From positions 1 to 64,000 of the forward strand of contig NW_027196935.1 in NCBI RefSeq assembly GCF_038502225.1: a stretch of 64,000 nt of DNA, written 5' to 3'. Under the pieces are notes generated by a model that was not told the DNA's origin, made no database searches, and saw only the letters and a program-made list of their open reading frames with translations. Below, one piece after another: positions 30,637 through 40,772 of the stretch (positions within the stretch are counted from its first letter, which is position 1; each line of letters starts with the position of its first letter). The stretch comes from Cherax quadricarinatus. Lineage: Eukaryota > Arthropoda > Malacostraca > Decapoda > Parastacidae. The position numbers were made by a program, and so were the translations under genes.

Positions 30637-31800
30637 GTTTCGCTATCCAGAAGCTTTGCTGATCTCTGGGCAGTTCCCATACATTTTCTTTACAAAGAAT
30701 ACATGGACACAAAGGGTATATATAAATTTAATAGTGAGGGGTAAGGCATAATATTATTGTGGTAGTAGTAGTAGAATTTGTAATACTAGTGGTTGTACTA
30801 GGAGCAATACATGTGGTTATTAGAGCATACTGCTTGAGTAGCATTAAAATAAACTGGGCAAATATTTTGTTAATGGGTGGATTTGAAGAGGCCTCTTTCA
30901 GTCTTCCTCCTCTCATGTGTTCCTATGTATCACCAGCAACCATGTGATGGCAGGTTTATCGTTTTGCAGAAGCTTCTTGCTAATCCTTCACATATGATAT
31001 AATGTGGCATTAGTTGCACTTTTGTTGGTAATTCTACTAACATTAATGAACCATTTATGATGAGGCGGGTAAGGTGGTCAAGGACCTGTCAGACATAACT
31101 TACATCCTACCCAACCTTGAAGATTTTAAATTGTCTAATATATCTTAAATTCCTCCCAGATTTTATTAATTATAAATGACTAATTTTTATCATCCTAAAC
31201 CATTACTCTTATTTTCAAAAAAAAAAAAATTTTTTTGAAGCTTGATTCTGTTATATTTATCTCAACTCCGGACCTCCCTGATAAAAATTTTTCGGCATTT
31301 TGAAAATCAATTGGATAGTTAAAATCCTATATTTATGTTGTAATTTTATTTTACAGAGAATCTTATAGTCAAAGCCGTTAGCATTTTTATGGAATTTTTC
31401 ATCAAAAGTTGTTTTACTGTATCAAGATTTTAAATACAACGTTGATACTCAAATTTTTAGAGAAGGAATATCAAAAAAGTTTTCATGGTAATGGAAAACC
31501 AACATATTTTTACATAAGGTTTGTCCATTTTGTGAACTGGAAAAGTTTTTCTAGCAATTTTAAAAGATTTATCACATAAGTGTTTTGGGTATTTTAGATC
31601 ATTAGCTATTTTATAAATCTTCAAAATTTCTTCATTTATGAGAATACAGAAAGTTTAACTCTATTATGATGTGAAGAATAACAGTTATTTGGTGGTTTTC
31701 CGTAAATTTTAAGTTCAAAATCATAGGTTCCCTTAATAATTAAAACATCTAGAAAAGGCGGAGTTATTTTTTTCAAACATAACAGTAAAATTTATGGATG
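30636..31800 (-). mobile_element. Penelope-like element remnant with 3' hammerhead-like motif
   Basis: On the minus strand the frame at about 31765-31640 reads PFLDVLIIKGTYDFELKIY, then KPPNN, SHHNRVKLSVFS: the PFLDVLI...F...VYRKPT...H...K motif found after the catalytic core in PLE RTs. Decay follows through an AT-rich stretch. The 3' end, at 30636-30665, reads AGCTTCTGGATAGCGAAACG before a TA array: a short GCT/AGC stem followed by GAAACG. The GIY-YIG endonuclease is not recognisable. Confidence 0.6.
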
Positions 31801-31886
31801 AGTTAGACTATTTTATTTAACAAGGAAATGATTTATATCTATATTCTTAGGCCTTAAACATAAAACATCTTTCTCTCTCTCTCTCT

Positions 31887-31890
<4 letters not shown>

Positions 31891-31932
<42 letters not shown>
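31891..31932. repeat. (CA)n at the 5' edge of LINE C
   Basis: About 21 CA units after a TCTC run, running directly into LINE C coding sequence (AGGAAGGGCACTGCAATGG). Confidence 0.95.
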
Positions 31933-31935
<3 letters not shown>

Positions 31936-32998
31936 AAGGGCACTGCAATGGATCAGAGAATACCTGACAGGGAGGCAACAACGAGTCATGGTACGTAATG
32001 ATGTATCACAGTGGGCACCTGTGACGAGCGGGGTCCCACAGGGGTCGGTCCTAGGACCAGTGCTATTTTTGGTATATGTGAACGACATGACGGAAGGGTT
32101 AGACTCAGAAGTGTCCCTGTTTGCAGATGATGTGAAGTTAATGAGGAGAATTAAATCTGATGAGGACCAGGCAGGACTTCAAAGAGACCTGGACAGACTG
32201 GACACCTGGTCCAGCAAATGGCTTCTCGAATTTAATCCTGCCAAATGCAAAGTCATGAAGATAGGGGAAGGGCACAGAAGACCACAGACAGAGTATAGGC
32301 TAGGTGGCCAAAGACTGCAAACCTCACTCAAGGAGAAAGATCTTGGGGTGAGTATAACACCGAGCATGTCTCCGGAAGCACACATCAATCAGATAACTGC
32401 TGCAGCATATGGGCGCCTGGCAAACCTGAGAACAGCATTCCGACACCTTAGTAAGGAATCATTCAAGACACTGTACACCGTGTATGTCAGGCCCATACTG
32501 GAGTATGCAGCACCTGTTTGGAACCCGCACTTGATAAAGCACGTCAAGAAACTAGAGAAAGTACAAAGGTTTGCAACAAGGTTAGTTCCAGAGCTAAGGG
32601 GAATGTCCTATGAAGAAAGATTAAGGGAAATCGGCCTGACGACACTGGAGGACAGGAGGGTCAGGGGAGACATGATAACGACATATAAAATACTGCGTGG
32701 AATAGACAAGGTGGACAAGGACAGGATGTTCCAGGGAGGGGACACAGAAACAAGAAGCCACAATTGGAAGTTGAAGACACAAATGAGTCAGAGAGATAGT
32801 AGGAAGTATTTCTTCAGTCATAGAGTTGTAAGGCAGTGGAATAGCCTAGAAAATGACGTAGTGGAGGCAGGAACCATACACAGTTTTAAGACGAGGTTTG
32901 ATAAAGCTCATGGAGCGGGGAGAGAGAGGGTCTAGTAGCAACCGGTGAAGAGGCGGGGCCAGGAGCTAGGACTCGACCCCTGCAACCACAAATAGGTG

Positions 32999-33035
<37 letters not shown>
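31933..33035 (+). mobile_element. CR1-like LINE C, best-preserved copy
   Basis: 5'-truncated within RT; carries an open C-terminal half, a 3' UTR (32936-32998) and tail AGGTGAGTACA(CA)n to 33035. CA repeats lie at both ends, as for the copy at 18718-19855. Confidence 0.9.
31940..32935 (+). CDS. Partial ORF2 (RT C-terminal half) of LINE C, uninterrupted
   Basis: Open from the truncation point through 32935; from the first internal Met (31988) it is 315 residues. Before that the frame already encodes ALQWIREYLTGRQQRVMV. Motifs: TSGVPQGSVLGPVLFLVYVND (RT motif B), SLFADDVKLM (catalytic FADD present), WSSKWLLEFNPAKCKVM, KEKDLGVSIT, then the C-terminal VRPILEYAAPVWNP, KLEKVQRFATRLVPEL and RKYFFSHRVVRQWN. 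The endonuclease and motif A are missing, so it cannot move by itself, but the absence of stops means a recent insertion. Confidence 0.9.
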   Translation, partial: ALQWIREYLTGRQQRVMVRNDVSQWAPVTSGVPQGSVLGPVLFLVYVNDMTEGLDSEVSLFADDVKLMRRIKSDEDQAGLQRDLDRLDTWSSKWLLEFNPAKCKVMKIGEGHRRPQTEYRLGGQRLQTSLKEKDLGVSITPSMSPEAHINQITAAAYGRLANLRTAFRHLSKESFKTLYTVYVRPILEYAAPVWNPHLIKHVKKLEKVQRFATRLVPELRGMSYEERLREIGLTTLEDRRVRGDMITTYKILRGIDKVDKDRMFQGGDTETRSHNWKLKTQMSQRDSRKYFFSHRVVRQWNSLENDVVEAGTIHSFKTRFDKAHGAGRERV

Positions 33036-33039
<4 letters not shown>

Positions 33040-33437
33040 AGAATTTACTGCAGTCCCTGTTCCTGGCATTCAGGTATCCTTGACTGGAGTGTACAAGTGA
33101 CATGGAGCCTTAATGACTCTCTTGTCGTTAATAGGCCTTTAAATAAACTAATTAAGTAAACCATTTCACTAAACAGACAGCATGCGAATGGACTTAATGC
33201 CAATACTGCCAATGATATATTCAGGATGTCTGTCAGCGCAGCGGATAATTACAATCATTATCGTCTTGTAATGGCAGGCAAGTCACCTTTCCAATATACT
33301 AAACATCCTGATAGTCTTCTGTGTTGATGGTCGCAGCATCAGTGTACCATTCGTGCATCTGGTACACGACTGATGTTTCTCAATGATCGTTACCTGATAA
33401 TCCGTTTGCTACTGTATTAGCGAGCTGAGTTAATTCT
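33036..33437. other. No gene recognised
   Basis: Unique-looking AT-rich sequence; contains one unit (near 33110) related to the old satellite at 23990-24360. Confidence 0.4.
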
Positions 33438-33515
33438 GCGGCTACATTAATTATGCGGCCGCATTAATAATGCGGTCGCATTAATTATGCGGCCGTATTA
33501 ATTATGCAGCGACCA
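33438..33515. repeat. 17-bp palindromic repeat with CpG-rich core
   Basis: Four full units of GCGGCCGCATTAATAAT (33438, 33455, 33472, 33489) and a partial fifth. Each unit pairs a GCGGCCGC palindrome with an ATTAAT palindrome, so the array alternates two self-complementary motifs. Confidence 0.85.
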
Positions 33516-34029
33516 CAATAGTGGTTTACCTTACTTTTTTTGTGTGTCTATTTCAGTCTTTCAAAGTCCGTCTGTTTGTCTGCGATTTTCCTCTGTGTAT
33601 CTTTGCATATACACTCGTGTCTGTCATTTTGAGTGTGGCTTTTGTCTGTCTGGATATTTTTTTCCTTCTCTCTTTCTACATGCCTGTCTGTATCGGTCCA
33701 CCTATTTTTCTGTATCTGTCTACATGTTGAAATCAGTGTTACTCTACGTTCATTCATGCCTGTATTTCTTTCTTTGTCAGTCTACCCATTTCTTTCTGTA
33801 CGTAATTGCATTACTCTGTGTATATTTCTCTATCTAAATCTGTGTGTGCATCTCAGTATTTTTTTTTTTGTATTTTCCTTTATAGATTTTCATGTTTTCT
33901 CTATATCAGTATTTTTCACACATATAACAATTCTGTTATCCTACCTCCAGGTCATTTCAAAGCCCAGCCCTGTCTAAGGCTCTCTACCGTCCCACATGAT
34001 GCGGCCCACAAAAGTTGATTTACACCACG
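33516..34029. other. T-rich, no gene
   Basis: TCTGTCTGT- and TTTCTTT-rich sequence with low-complexity frames on both strands. I see no conserved motif. Confidence 0.45.
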
Positions 34030-34130
34030 GTACCGTACTACTTGTTGTTAGGTGAACAGGAGCAACAGGTGTAAGGAAACATGCCCAGTATTTCCACCCG
34101 GCCTAGGATCAACTCACGGACAACCTGTCT
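34030..34130. repeat. Possible short dispersed (SINE-like) repeat
   Basis: TTAGGTGAACAGGAGCAACA then TGCCCAGTATTTCCACCCGG and GGATCAACTCACGG. The final part vaguely resembles a Pol III box B (GGTTCRANNCC). Weak; boundaries unknown. Confidence 0.3.
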
Positions 34131-34154
34131 ATGAGTCGATCCTTGTCTTTGTCC

Positions 34155-34275
34155 TTGCATTTTCACGTAAATGGTCCAAATCGGACCGAAACGTAGTCGT
34201 AAGCTCCTCTCTTCTATGTGCGGGTTATTTGTATATATTCACGTCTGTATGCCTACGAATTTACAAGCATCCCAC
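34155..34275 (+). mobile_element. Fragment of second hammerhead-like family
   Basis: Stem GGTCC-AAATC-GGACC (34173-34187), GAAA (34188-34191), then CG-TAGT-CG and TA, which gives a two-base-pair stem III with a UAGU loop and a possible UA cleavage site at 34200-34201. The segment ATGTGCGGGTTATTT follows. A CTGATGA box is not recognisable upstream. The end of the same family, in reverse, is inserted at 27394-27472. Confidence 0.5.
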
Positions 34276-35125
34276 GATTAAAGTGGCATTATTGGCTCCT
34301 ATCCTCTTAGGCCATGTCACGTCTAATTCTGAACACACTAGGGATTTTTTTTTTTACCCCCTACTCATGCAGTTCGCTCTTCCTTTATACTGCTCTAAGC
34401 AATTACATCATTAAGTCTTTCCTAAAACGTGGGACCTGTTTACGTCCCACTTTATTCTTGTGGAAACTGGAAAAAAATGAAATTCAGCTTTCAGGGTATA
34501 ATTTGTGTGTCGCATCGGTGTTTATTTGCCATCTGAAGTTCATTCATGCAGACGACGAGTCTAACTGGTAAAGCCAGCGGTGGTACTGCCCTTAACCCAT
34601 TATCTCCTTCCATCAAGATTAAAGCTGAATGGGAATCTAATTCTTTTCTTTCTTGGTGTATGTGAGATGAAAAGAGTATGTAACCTTTATTGAGTGCATG
34701 TACACACCCTCATTAAAAGGCTACCTCCCCAACCAGCGAACCGGGTGCTAAGGGTCGGACGATGGGGCCCCATCGCCAGATCAGTATCTAGGTTCAGCCA
34801 ATGAGAAAGTGGGTCTGGCAATTGTGGAGGTGACGTGGGCACCACTCACTTTTCCACCCCTGTCATTTCCACTCGAGAGCTGGTTGAAGCACGGTCTGCT
34901 CTCTAGTATCATTAATTCTGCTTGATTACCATGGCGTGCACCTATTGCTGTACATAGTGTATATAGTGTACATTCTTTTGTTTATACTTGGTGAAGGATT
35001 ATATAAATCCAAGTCATTCAGCTGTGTTTATTTTGCTCCCTTTACTTCCACGATAACAGGCCTTTTTGTTCCTGGGTTGTAATAGTGTATATGTCCAAAC
35101 TCGGATACAGGCTTTGCTGTATCCG
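34276..35125. other. No gene recognised
   Basis: The stretch 34700-35060 has a GC-rich start followed by TATATAAATCC near 34990 and could be a piece of an LTR or promoter-like repeat, but I find no second copy or flanking gene to support that. Confidence 0.35.
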
Positions 35126-35129
35126 TGTA

Positions 35130-35732
35130 TCACAAGTCTGTGCACAGTGGCATGCACATTCACTACTTTTCTTACCATGATCCCTCTGTCAAGAAAAGTG
35201 TTCTTATTTCCCTCTCTTTCTCTGTGCTCTCCTCATTAATGACCCTCAGTTTCTCGAATCGGAAATTTCCAGTCCCTATAATTCGTTCTCTCGTCTTGGC
35301 TAACCTTCCCATTTTCATAAACGGACTTTCTTTTCTCCCAAACTCTCTACTCCTGTTCTCTATCTTCCTTATATTTTCAACCTTTCTAAACTCGACAGCT
35401 CTCCGTTACTTTTCCGTTATTTTCCCTTCAAGGGAGGTTCCTTGACTCTGGTGAGGGACTCTTGATCTAGGGAATTGGATCTGTGCTCCAGTTCCCCGAA
35501 TTAACCCTGAATGCCTCCCATCCCCCCCACTTGCGCTGTATAATCCTAAGGGTTTAGCGCTCCATGATTATAATTTCTGTTATTTTTCGCAGTAATCTCG
35601 CACCTCTCCCTACGCTATATTTGCTACTGGTGTTGACTATTTCATGCTCCTCTTGCCCTCTTCAGTACTTTGGAGAAACTGGGCGTTCTCTTTCTGACAG
35701 ACTCAAGGAGCACAAAAGCAATGTTAGAGAGG
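35130..35732 (+). pseudogene. Penelope-like element: RT C-terminus and GIY-YIG endonuclease remnant
   Basis: From about 35143 the frame reads GMHIHYFSYHDPSVKKSVLI, a PLE motif (H-x-S-x-H-x3-VKK). Frameshifted sequence follows. At 35660-35727 it reads QYFGETGRSLSDRLKEHKSN, the GIY-YIG nuclease signature (YxGET.R.L..R..EH; here F replaces the Ile of YIGET). A SINE at 35424-35573 splits the remnant, and LINE D begins immediately after it at about 35733. Confidence 0.8.
35424..35573 (+). mobile_element. SINE-like insertion with LINE E-type 3' tail
   Basis: Flanked by TTTCCGTTATTTT (35411-35423) and TTTCTGTTATTTT (35574-35586), 12 of 13 bases equal, a likely target duplication. It ends TGTATAATCCTAAGGGTTTA, GCGCTCCATGATTATAAT, the same kind of tail as the RNase H-bearing LINE E (ends near 14913) and the 56-bp insertion at 38612-38667. 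Confidence 0.7.
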
Positions 35733-35739
35733 AGGTTGG

Positions 35740-36031
35740 TTGGCTTGTACGTCACAGAGTCGCTCATTTGCTCCGAAATACTAAACACCTCAAATGATGA
35801 AGTTGACGTTTTGGCAGTAAAGATTGAAAACCAAAACCATGTCATTGTGGTTGTATACAAGCCTCCAGATGCAACTTCCCAGCAATTTCAGGAACATCTT
35901 TTCAAAATTGACCAATGTCTGAAAAATCTCGCAACTCCTTCCCCAGACATCTTGCTACTGGGAGATTTCAACTTGAGACTCCTAAAATGGAGGAGTGTAG
36001 CAAATAATATTTTAGCAGAGATCACCCCAGA

Positions 36032-36122
<91 letters not shown>

Positions 36123-36602
36123 GAGCAATTAAGTTTCTGCAGCAAATTAATTTTAAACCAGCAAATATTAGAGCCTACAAGACTAGAAAATTAGCTGGAC
36201 CTCATCGTCATAATAGAGGTACAGACATGTACCCACAGGGCTCCTGACCAGTGAAATGTGATTAGTTATGAGGATGTCTTCACAAAATTTAACTTCAATA
36301 ACAAAAATATACAATGGGAACAAGTCAACCATGTCCTAAATGAAACAAGTTGGGAAGATATCTTAAGCAACACAGATCCGAAACTTTGCCTTGAAAAAAT
36401 TAACTATGTGACATTTGAGGTCCGCTCAAGGCACATCTCATCAAGGAAAAGAAAGAGAAGATGTAAACTACAAAGAGAGACGCTCCCTATACAGGGGAAG
36501 ACGAAGAATCACAGAGCTGAGACGGCCAATATATCTGTAATACGAAATGAGGCACTGGTCAGAGAAATAACAAATATCGAACTTAAGCTTAAGGAATCTT
36601 AG
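35740..36602 (+). pseudogene. Endonuclease domain and linker of LINE D, with internal CA expansion
   Basis: One frame gives GLYVTESLICSEILNTSND, VDVLAVKIENQNHVIVVVYK, PPDATSQQF and DILLLGDFNLRLLKW: the apurinic-type endonuclease motifs (GDFN is catalytic). A (CA)n run at 36038-36121 inserts about 28 Thr-His codons after ITPDEN while keeping the frame open into QEQLSFCSKL. The linker piece (36258-36602) contains EDVFTKFNFNNKNIQWEQVN and KINYVTFEVRSR. Stops at 36192 and 36240 break it. Confidence 0.85.
36038..36121. repeat. (CA)n inside LINE D endonuclease
   Basis: 42 uninterrupted CA units embedded in coding sequence; no LINE C tail is attached, so this looks like local expansion. Confidence 0.95.
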
Positions 36603-36779
36603 AGGAGACAAGAAACTCAGGAAGACCAAGAGCGATAAACTAAACTGAAAAAAAAATATACATCTCTTATGCATATCTAAGGGTAAAACAGCAACCAGTA
36701 TTGGACCCCTGCTTAGGCGAGATGGAACCTACGTAGATGACAGAAATAAGTCTCAATATGATTCAGTTTTCACCAAGGC

Positions 36780-38190
36780 GTTAACCAGAGCCAGAGTCAT
36801 CTAACACCACAAGACTTGGAGAAGGCGATAAATGATACGCCCATGCACTCTACCCCAGGCCCAGGCTCATGGAACTCCGTGTTCATCATGTGCCTTCAGC
36901 ATTTTATGAAAGGGAGCATTGACACAGGTGTCACCCCACATTCACTAAAAAATTAGACGTAGCCCCACTCTACATAGGTGGCAGTAAAGCAGTTGCAAAG
37001 AACTACAGACCGATAGCACTTACATCCCATATCATAAAAATCTTTGAAAGGGTTCTATGAAGCAAGATCACCAACCACCTAGATACCCATCAGTTAGGCA
37101 ACACGAGTTTAGAGCAGGTCGCTCCAGCCTGTCCCGCCTACTGGACCACTATGACAAAGTCCTGGATGATATAGAAGATAAACAAAATGCAGATCTAGTA
37201 TACACAGACTTTGCGAAAGCCTTCGACAGGTGTGACCATGATGTAACAGCGCACAAATGAGTGATAAAGGAATAACAGGAAAAGTCGGTAGATGGATCCA
37301 TAACTTCTTAAATAGAACACAAAGAGTAATAGTTAATAGAGTAAAATCTGAGGCAGCTACGGTGAAAAGCTCTATTCCACAAGGCACAGTACTCCCATCC
37401 TATTCCTCATCCTCATATCTGACATAGAGATGTAAGCTAGCTCCGTTTCTTCCTTTGCAGATAACACCCGAATAGTCATCACAGTGACATCCATCGAAAA
37501 CACCCCGAGACTCCAAGCGGACATCAACCAAATCTTCAAATGGGCCACTCAAAACAATATGAAGCTTAATGAAGAGAAATTTCAACTACTCAGATATGGA
37601 AAACTTGAGATAATTAAAGCTGTATCAGGATATACAATAAATTCTAACCATACAATAGATCGAAAAAGTAATGTGAAGGACCTAAGAGTGATAATATCAG
37701 AGGATCTCACTTTCAAAAATCACAACAATGTATCTATCGCATCTGCTAGAAAAATGATAGTAAGGATAATGAGAAGCTTCAGAAAGAGGTACGCCAAGCC
37801 AATGGTAATTCTCTTCAAATCGCTAGTTCTCTCTTGGCGGCTGGAATACTGCTGTACACTAACTGCCCCCTTCAAGGCAGGCGAAATTGCTGACCTGGAA
37901 AGTGTGCAAAGAACTTTCACGGCACACATAAGTAGGAAAAAACACCTAAATTTCTGGGAACAGTTGAAGTCCCTTGAACGCAGGTGAGAAACATGAAAAT
38001 ATACACTTGGAAAATCCCAGAGGGATTAGTACCAAACTTGCACACCAAAATCACTCCCTATGAAAGCAAAACACTCGGCAGTGGATGCAACATTCCCCCA
38101 GTGAAAAGCAGGGACGCCACGAATACACTGGGGCTCAAGACTGTTCAAGTGCCTCTCAGCATACATAAGGGGAATTACCAATAGACCCAT
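36780..38190 (+). pseudogene. Reverse transcriptase and C-terminus of LINE D
   Basis: Readable blocks: YRPIALTSH near 37008-37030; RQHEFRAGRSSLSRLLDHYD (37101-37160); DLVYTDFAKAFDRCDHDV (motif A, 37192-37245); VPQGTVL-like sequence near 37376; FADNTR at 37456-37475, where FADD has become FADN; LQADINQIFKWATQNNMKLN (37511-37570); and CCTLTAPFKAGEIADLESVQ (37850-37910). About five stops and several shifts. The catalytic Asp to Asn change would kill activity. Confidence 0.85.
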
Positions 38191-38339
38191 TACTGTCTTC
38201 AAGGAGGCGATAGACAGTTGCCACAAAATGTCACATTATTTGCACTTGTGTTCTTTCACGTAACATGTCAGTAATTTTACCAACATTAATACAACAACAG
38301 TTACAAGTGAAACTACTACTAATTTCACCCGTTTCTGTC

Positions 38340-39527
38340 CCTCACCTATCAAACATTCTCTTCACTGTACCGGACAGCAATGATGCATAATCCACCACCA
38401 TATACCAGGAAAAAAAGACAAATATTGCAACAGTAAAGTAATAGTGGACGTAGCAGAAGCGGCAAAAGCCCATATGATCAAAAATGTGGTAATCGTGGAC
38501 AATTTTAACCACAAGGATGGAAGTAATAGTGTAAAAAATTTTATGACAACTCGTAGGGACCTAATCAGAAAAATAATAGTGAAAAAAAAAACATGATGAT
38601 TCGACCTAGTGCTAGCGCTGTATGACCCTTGTGGGTTTAGAGCATAATTTTGATAATAAAAATAATTGACCTAGTGTTCATCCTACTCGTGTATAGGTGA
38701 TAGACTGAATTTCGAGTAGTGAGTTTCGAGTAGCTTGCGAAGGTATACTTGGAGAATAATACAGCTGGGGATGAAAGAGGAGAGAAAACAACTTTCAAAA
38801 CATGCGATGACATGAACAGTGGGAGTTCATGGTTCACCCCGAGATGCAAAAATTCAGAGCAGGGGAGAGGAGCCAGAAACGAATATGCACGGGTGGGAAG
38901 AGAGGCTCATCAATTTGACGACGACACAACATCGAAAGCCAAATCTAAACCGAAGTGGCTGTGCAGATCCTGGTTTTAAACATTAAGGAAAAGAAAGAGG
39001 AGAGCTCAGAACGAAGAAGTCTGTGAAAAGTTAGGCGATATTTTCGGTGGAAATAAAAACAAAAGCAAGGGAAAAGAAAAAGAAAAAGCCGACGACTACC
39101 GAATACAATACACACAACAAGGGAAAAGGGTTAAGAAAAGCTAAGTAAACTGGATACTTCAGAGAAAACGTTCATCTGTGTTCTGGAAGTGGAAGGAGAA
39201 ACAATGTGTGAACCACTAGCTAAAATGTACAAATCAACTGACAGAGCAGTTGCCAACGTTGTGGATGATAGATGATGTAGTTCAAATATTTAAGAGAGTA
39301 GAGAGACAGGTAGCATTAAACTATTGGCCAGCATCCTTGACCCGCATGCTATGCAAGGAAATGGGATAATTATATGAAGACTCGTGGAGCACACGGAGAG
39401 AAGCGGTCTGTTAGCCAACAACCAGTACGGTTTAAGAGACAGTAAACCTTGTCTCACAAACCTATTCGAGTTCTAGGAGAAGGTAACAGAAGCAAGGGAA
39501 GGAAGGTAGGAGAGAGAGAGGGTGTGG

Positions 39528-39568
<41 letters not shown>

Positions 39569-40073
39569 GAAGAGGGAACGGGTAGCTACATATCCTTGAA
39601 CATCAAAAAGCTTTTGACACGGTAATGAACACGAGACTGGGTCTGAACAAGAAGAGTATGCGTATTCAGAAACTGGAGGTGCAGAGGTTTTCAGCGAAAC
39701 GATCCCGGAGTTGAGAGAAATGAACTCTGACGAGAAATTAAAGAAAAGACAAGCTGATAATATTGGAGGGCAGAACAACCAGGATAACGTGATAAGAACG
39801 TAGAAAATATTCAGAGGAATTGTTAGAGTGGAAAATAGTTGCCTGCTCGATAGGGAAGAAAAGGGTGCTTAGAATACAGATAAATTGCGGAAATGTTAGG
39901 AAGTATTACCTCAGCCTCATAATTGTCAAAACGTGAGATGACCTAGGTGTAAATAGGGTGGAGACAGCCTTCTTTCATAATTTTATTAAATGATATGACG
40001 GAGCCGACGGGAAGACACCAGTTAAGATGCAGTGTTCAAAGCAAGAACTCAAACCTTGCAACCCCAAACAGGT

Positions 40074-40075
<2 letters not shown>
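38340..40075 (+). mobile_element. LINE C copy, strongly decayed
   Basis: Endonuclease remnant VVIVDNFNHKDGSNSVKNF (38480-38540; GDFNH has become VDNFNH), a linker, RT sequence ALNYWPASLTRMLCKEM near 39315-39365, and a C-terminal part (GAAATGAACTCTGACGAG, AGGAAGTATTACCTCAGCC). It ends with CTTGCAACCCCAAACAGGTT and a CA array, matching the LINE C tail. A 56-bp insertion lies at 38612-38667. Confidence 0.7.
38612..38667 (+). mobile_element. 56-bp insertion: 3' tail of LINE E-type element, 9-bp target duplication
   Basis: Flanked by GACCTAGTG at 38603-38611 and 38668-38676. The insert is CTAGCGCTGTATGACCCTTG, TGGGTTTAGAGCATAA, then TTTTGATAATAAAAATAATT. It matches the tail at 14860-14913 and 35530-35573. 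An extreme 5' truncation: only the tail was copied. Confidence 0.8.
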
Positions 40076-40157
<82 letters not shown>

Positions 40158-40180
40158 GCGCGCGCACACACACACACACA
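40076..40180. repeat. (CA)n tail array
   Basis: About 50 CA units with a CGCGCGCG interruption near 40156, directly downstream of the LINE C 3' end. Confidence 0.95.
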
Positions 40181-40433
40181 TGTAGCTAACTCGTCTTTTA
40201 TGCGTGAATGTAAACCAATTACTGTCCAGGGCCATACATCCGGGAAACCAAAAATACCACAGCTCCCCTAGTCAGGGAGGCTGTACGTTACAAGTGCAGC
40301 ATGTTGATGTCATGTTGATATGTTGATGTCATGTTGTTGTCATGTTGCAGGCCAACTATTAACATTGAAAATTATAAATGCACCAAGCTCCATGTGTGTG
40401 TGTGTGTGTGTGTGTGTGTATACATACATATTA

Positions 40434-40704
40434 TGTCGTGCCGAATAAGTAAAAGTTGCGATTTTGGCTTAAATAGCAACGCACTTCTTGCCGAATAGGG
40501 CAAGCCAAAATTTGTGTATGCAGTAATTTCGAAAAAAAATCATTCTGAACCTAACAAAAAAAATATTTCATTTTGTTTATTAAATTTTTGTAAACCTATA
40601 TAAAATATAATTAGTTGGATTAGGCTAAATTAAATTACGCTTGTTATAATAAGGTTAGGTAAGTTTCCTAAGGTTCGTTTGGTACAAAATCATTAATTTT
40701 TATT

Positions 40705-40707
<3 letters not shown>
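40434..40707. mobile_element. MITE B: inverted, truncated copy
   Basis: Begins with TGTCGTGCCGAATA and reads as the reverse complement of MITE A (TTGGCTTAAATAGCAACG, AATTTGTGTATGCA, TCATTCTGAACCTAAC). The other TIR and about 90 adjacent bases are missing; a TA array begins at the break (40708). More diverged than A, C and D. Confidence 0.8.

Positions 40708-40770
<63 letters not shown>
40708..40770. repeat. (TA)n microsatellite
   Basis: About 31 TA units at the broken end of MITE B. Confidence 0.95.

Positions 40771-40772
<2 letters not shown>

Larger units (their letters stand above)
35733..38230 (+). mobile_element. LINE D copy, endonuclease through C-terminus, decayed
   Basis: Begins inside the endonuclease directly after the PLE nuclease remnant. 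Endonuclease at 35740-36010, linker 36250-36600, RT 36800-37560, C-terminus 37560-38190. A (CA)n array has expanded inside the coding region. Its 3' end lacks the GC-rich 3' UTR of the 22851 copy. Confidence 0.85.

Noticed and set aside
34700..35060. Possible solo LTR with TATATAAATCC
   Set aside because: No flanking target duplication or TG...CA ends could be identified.
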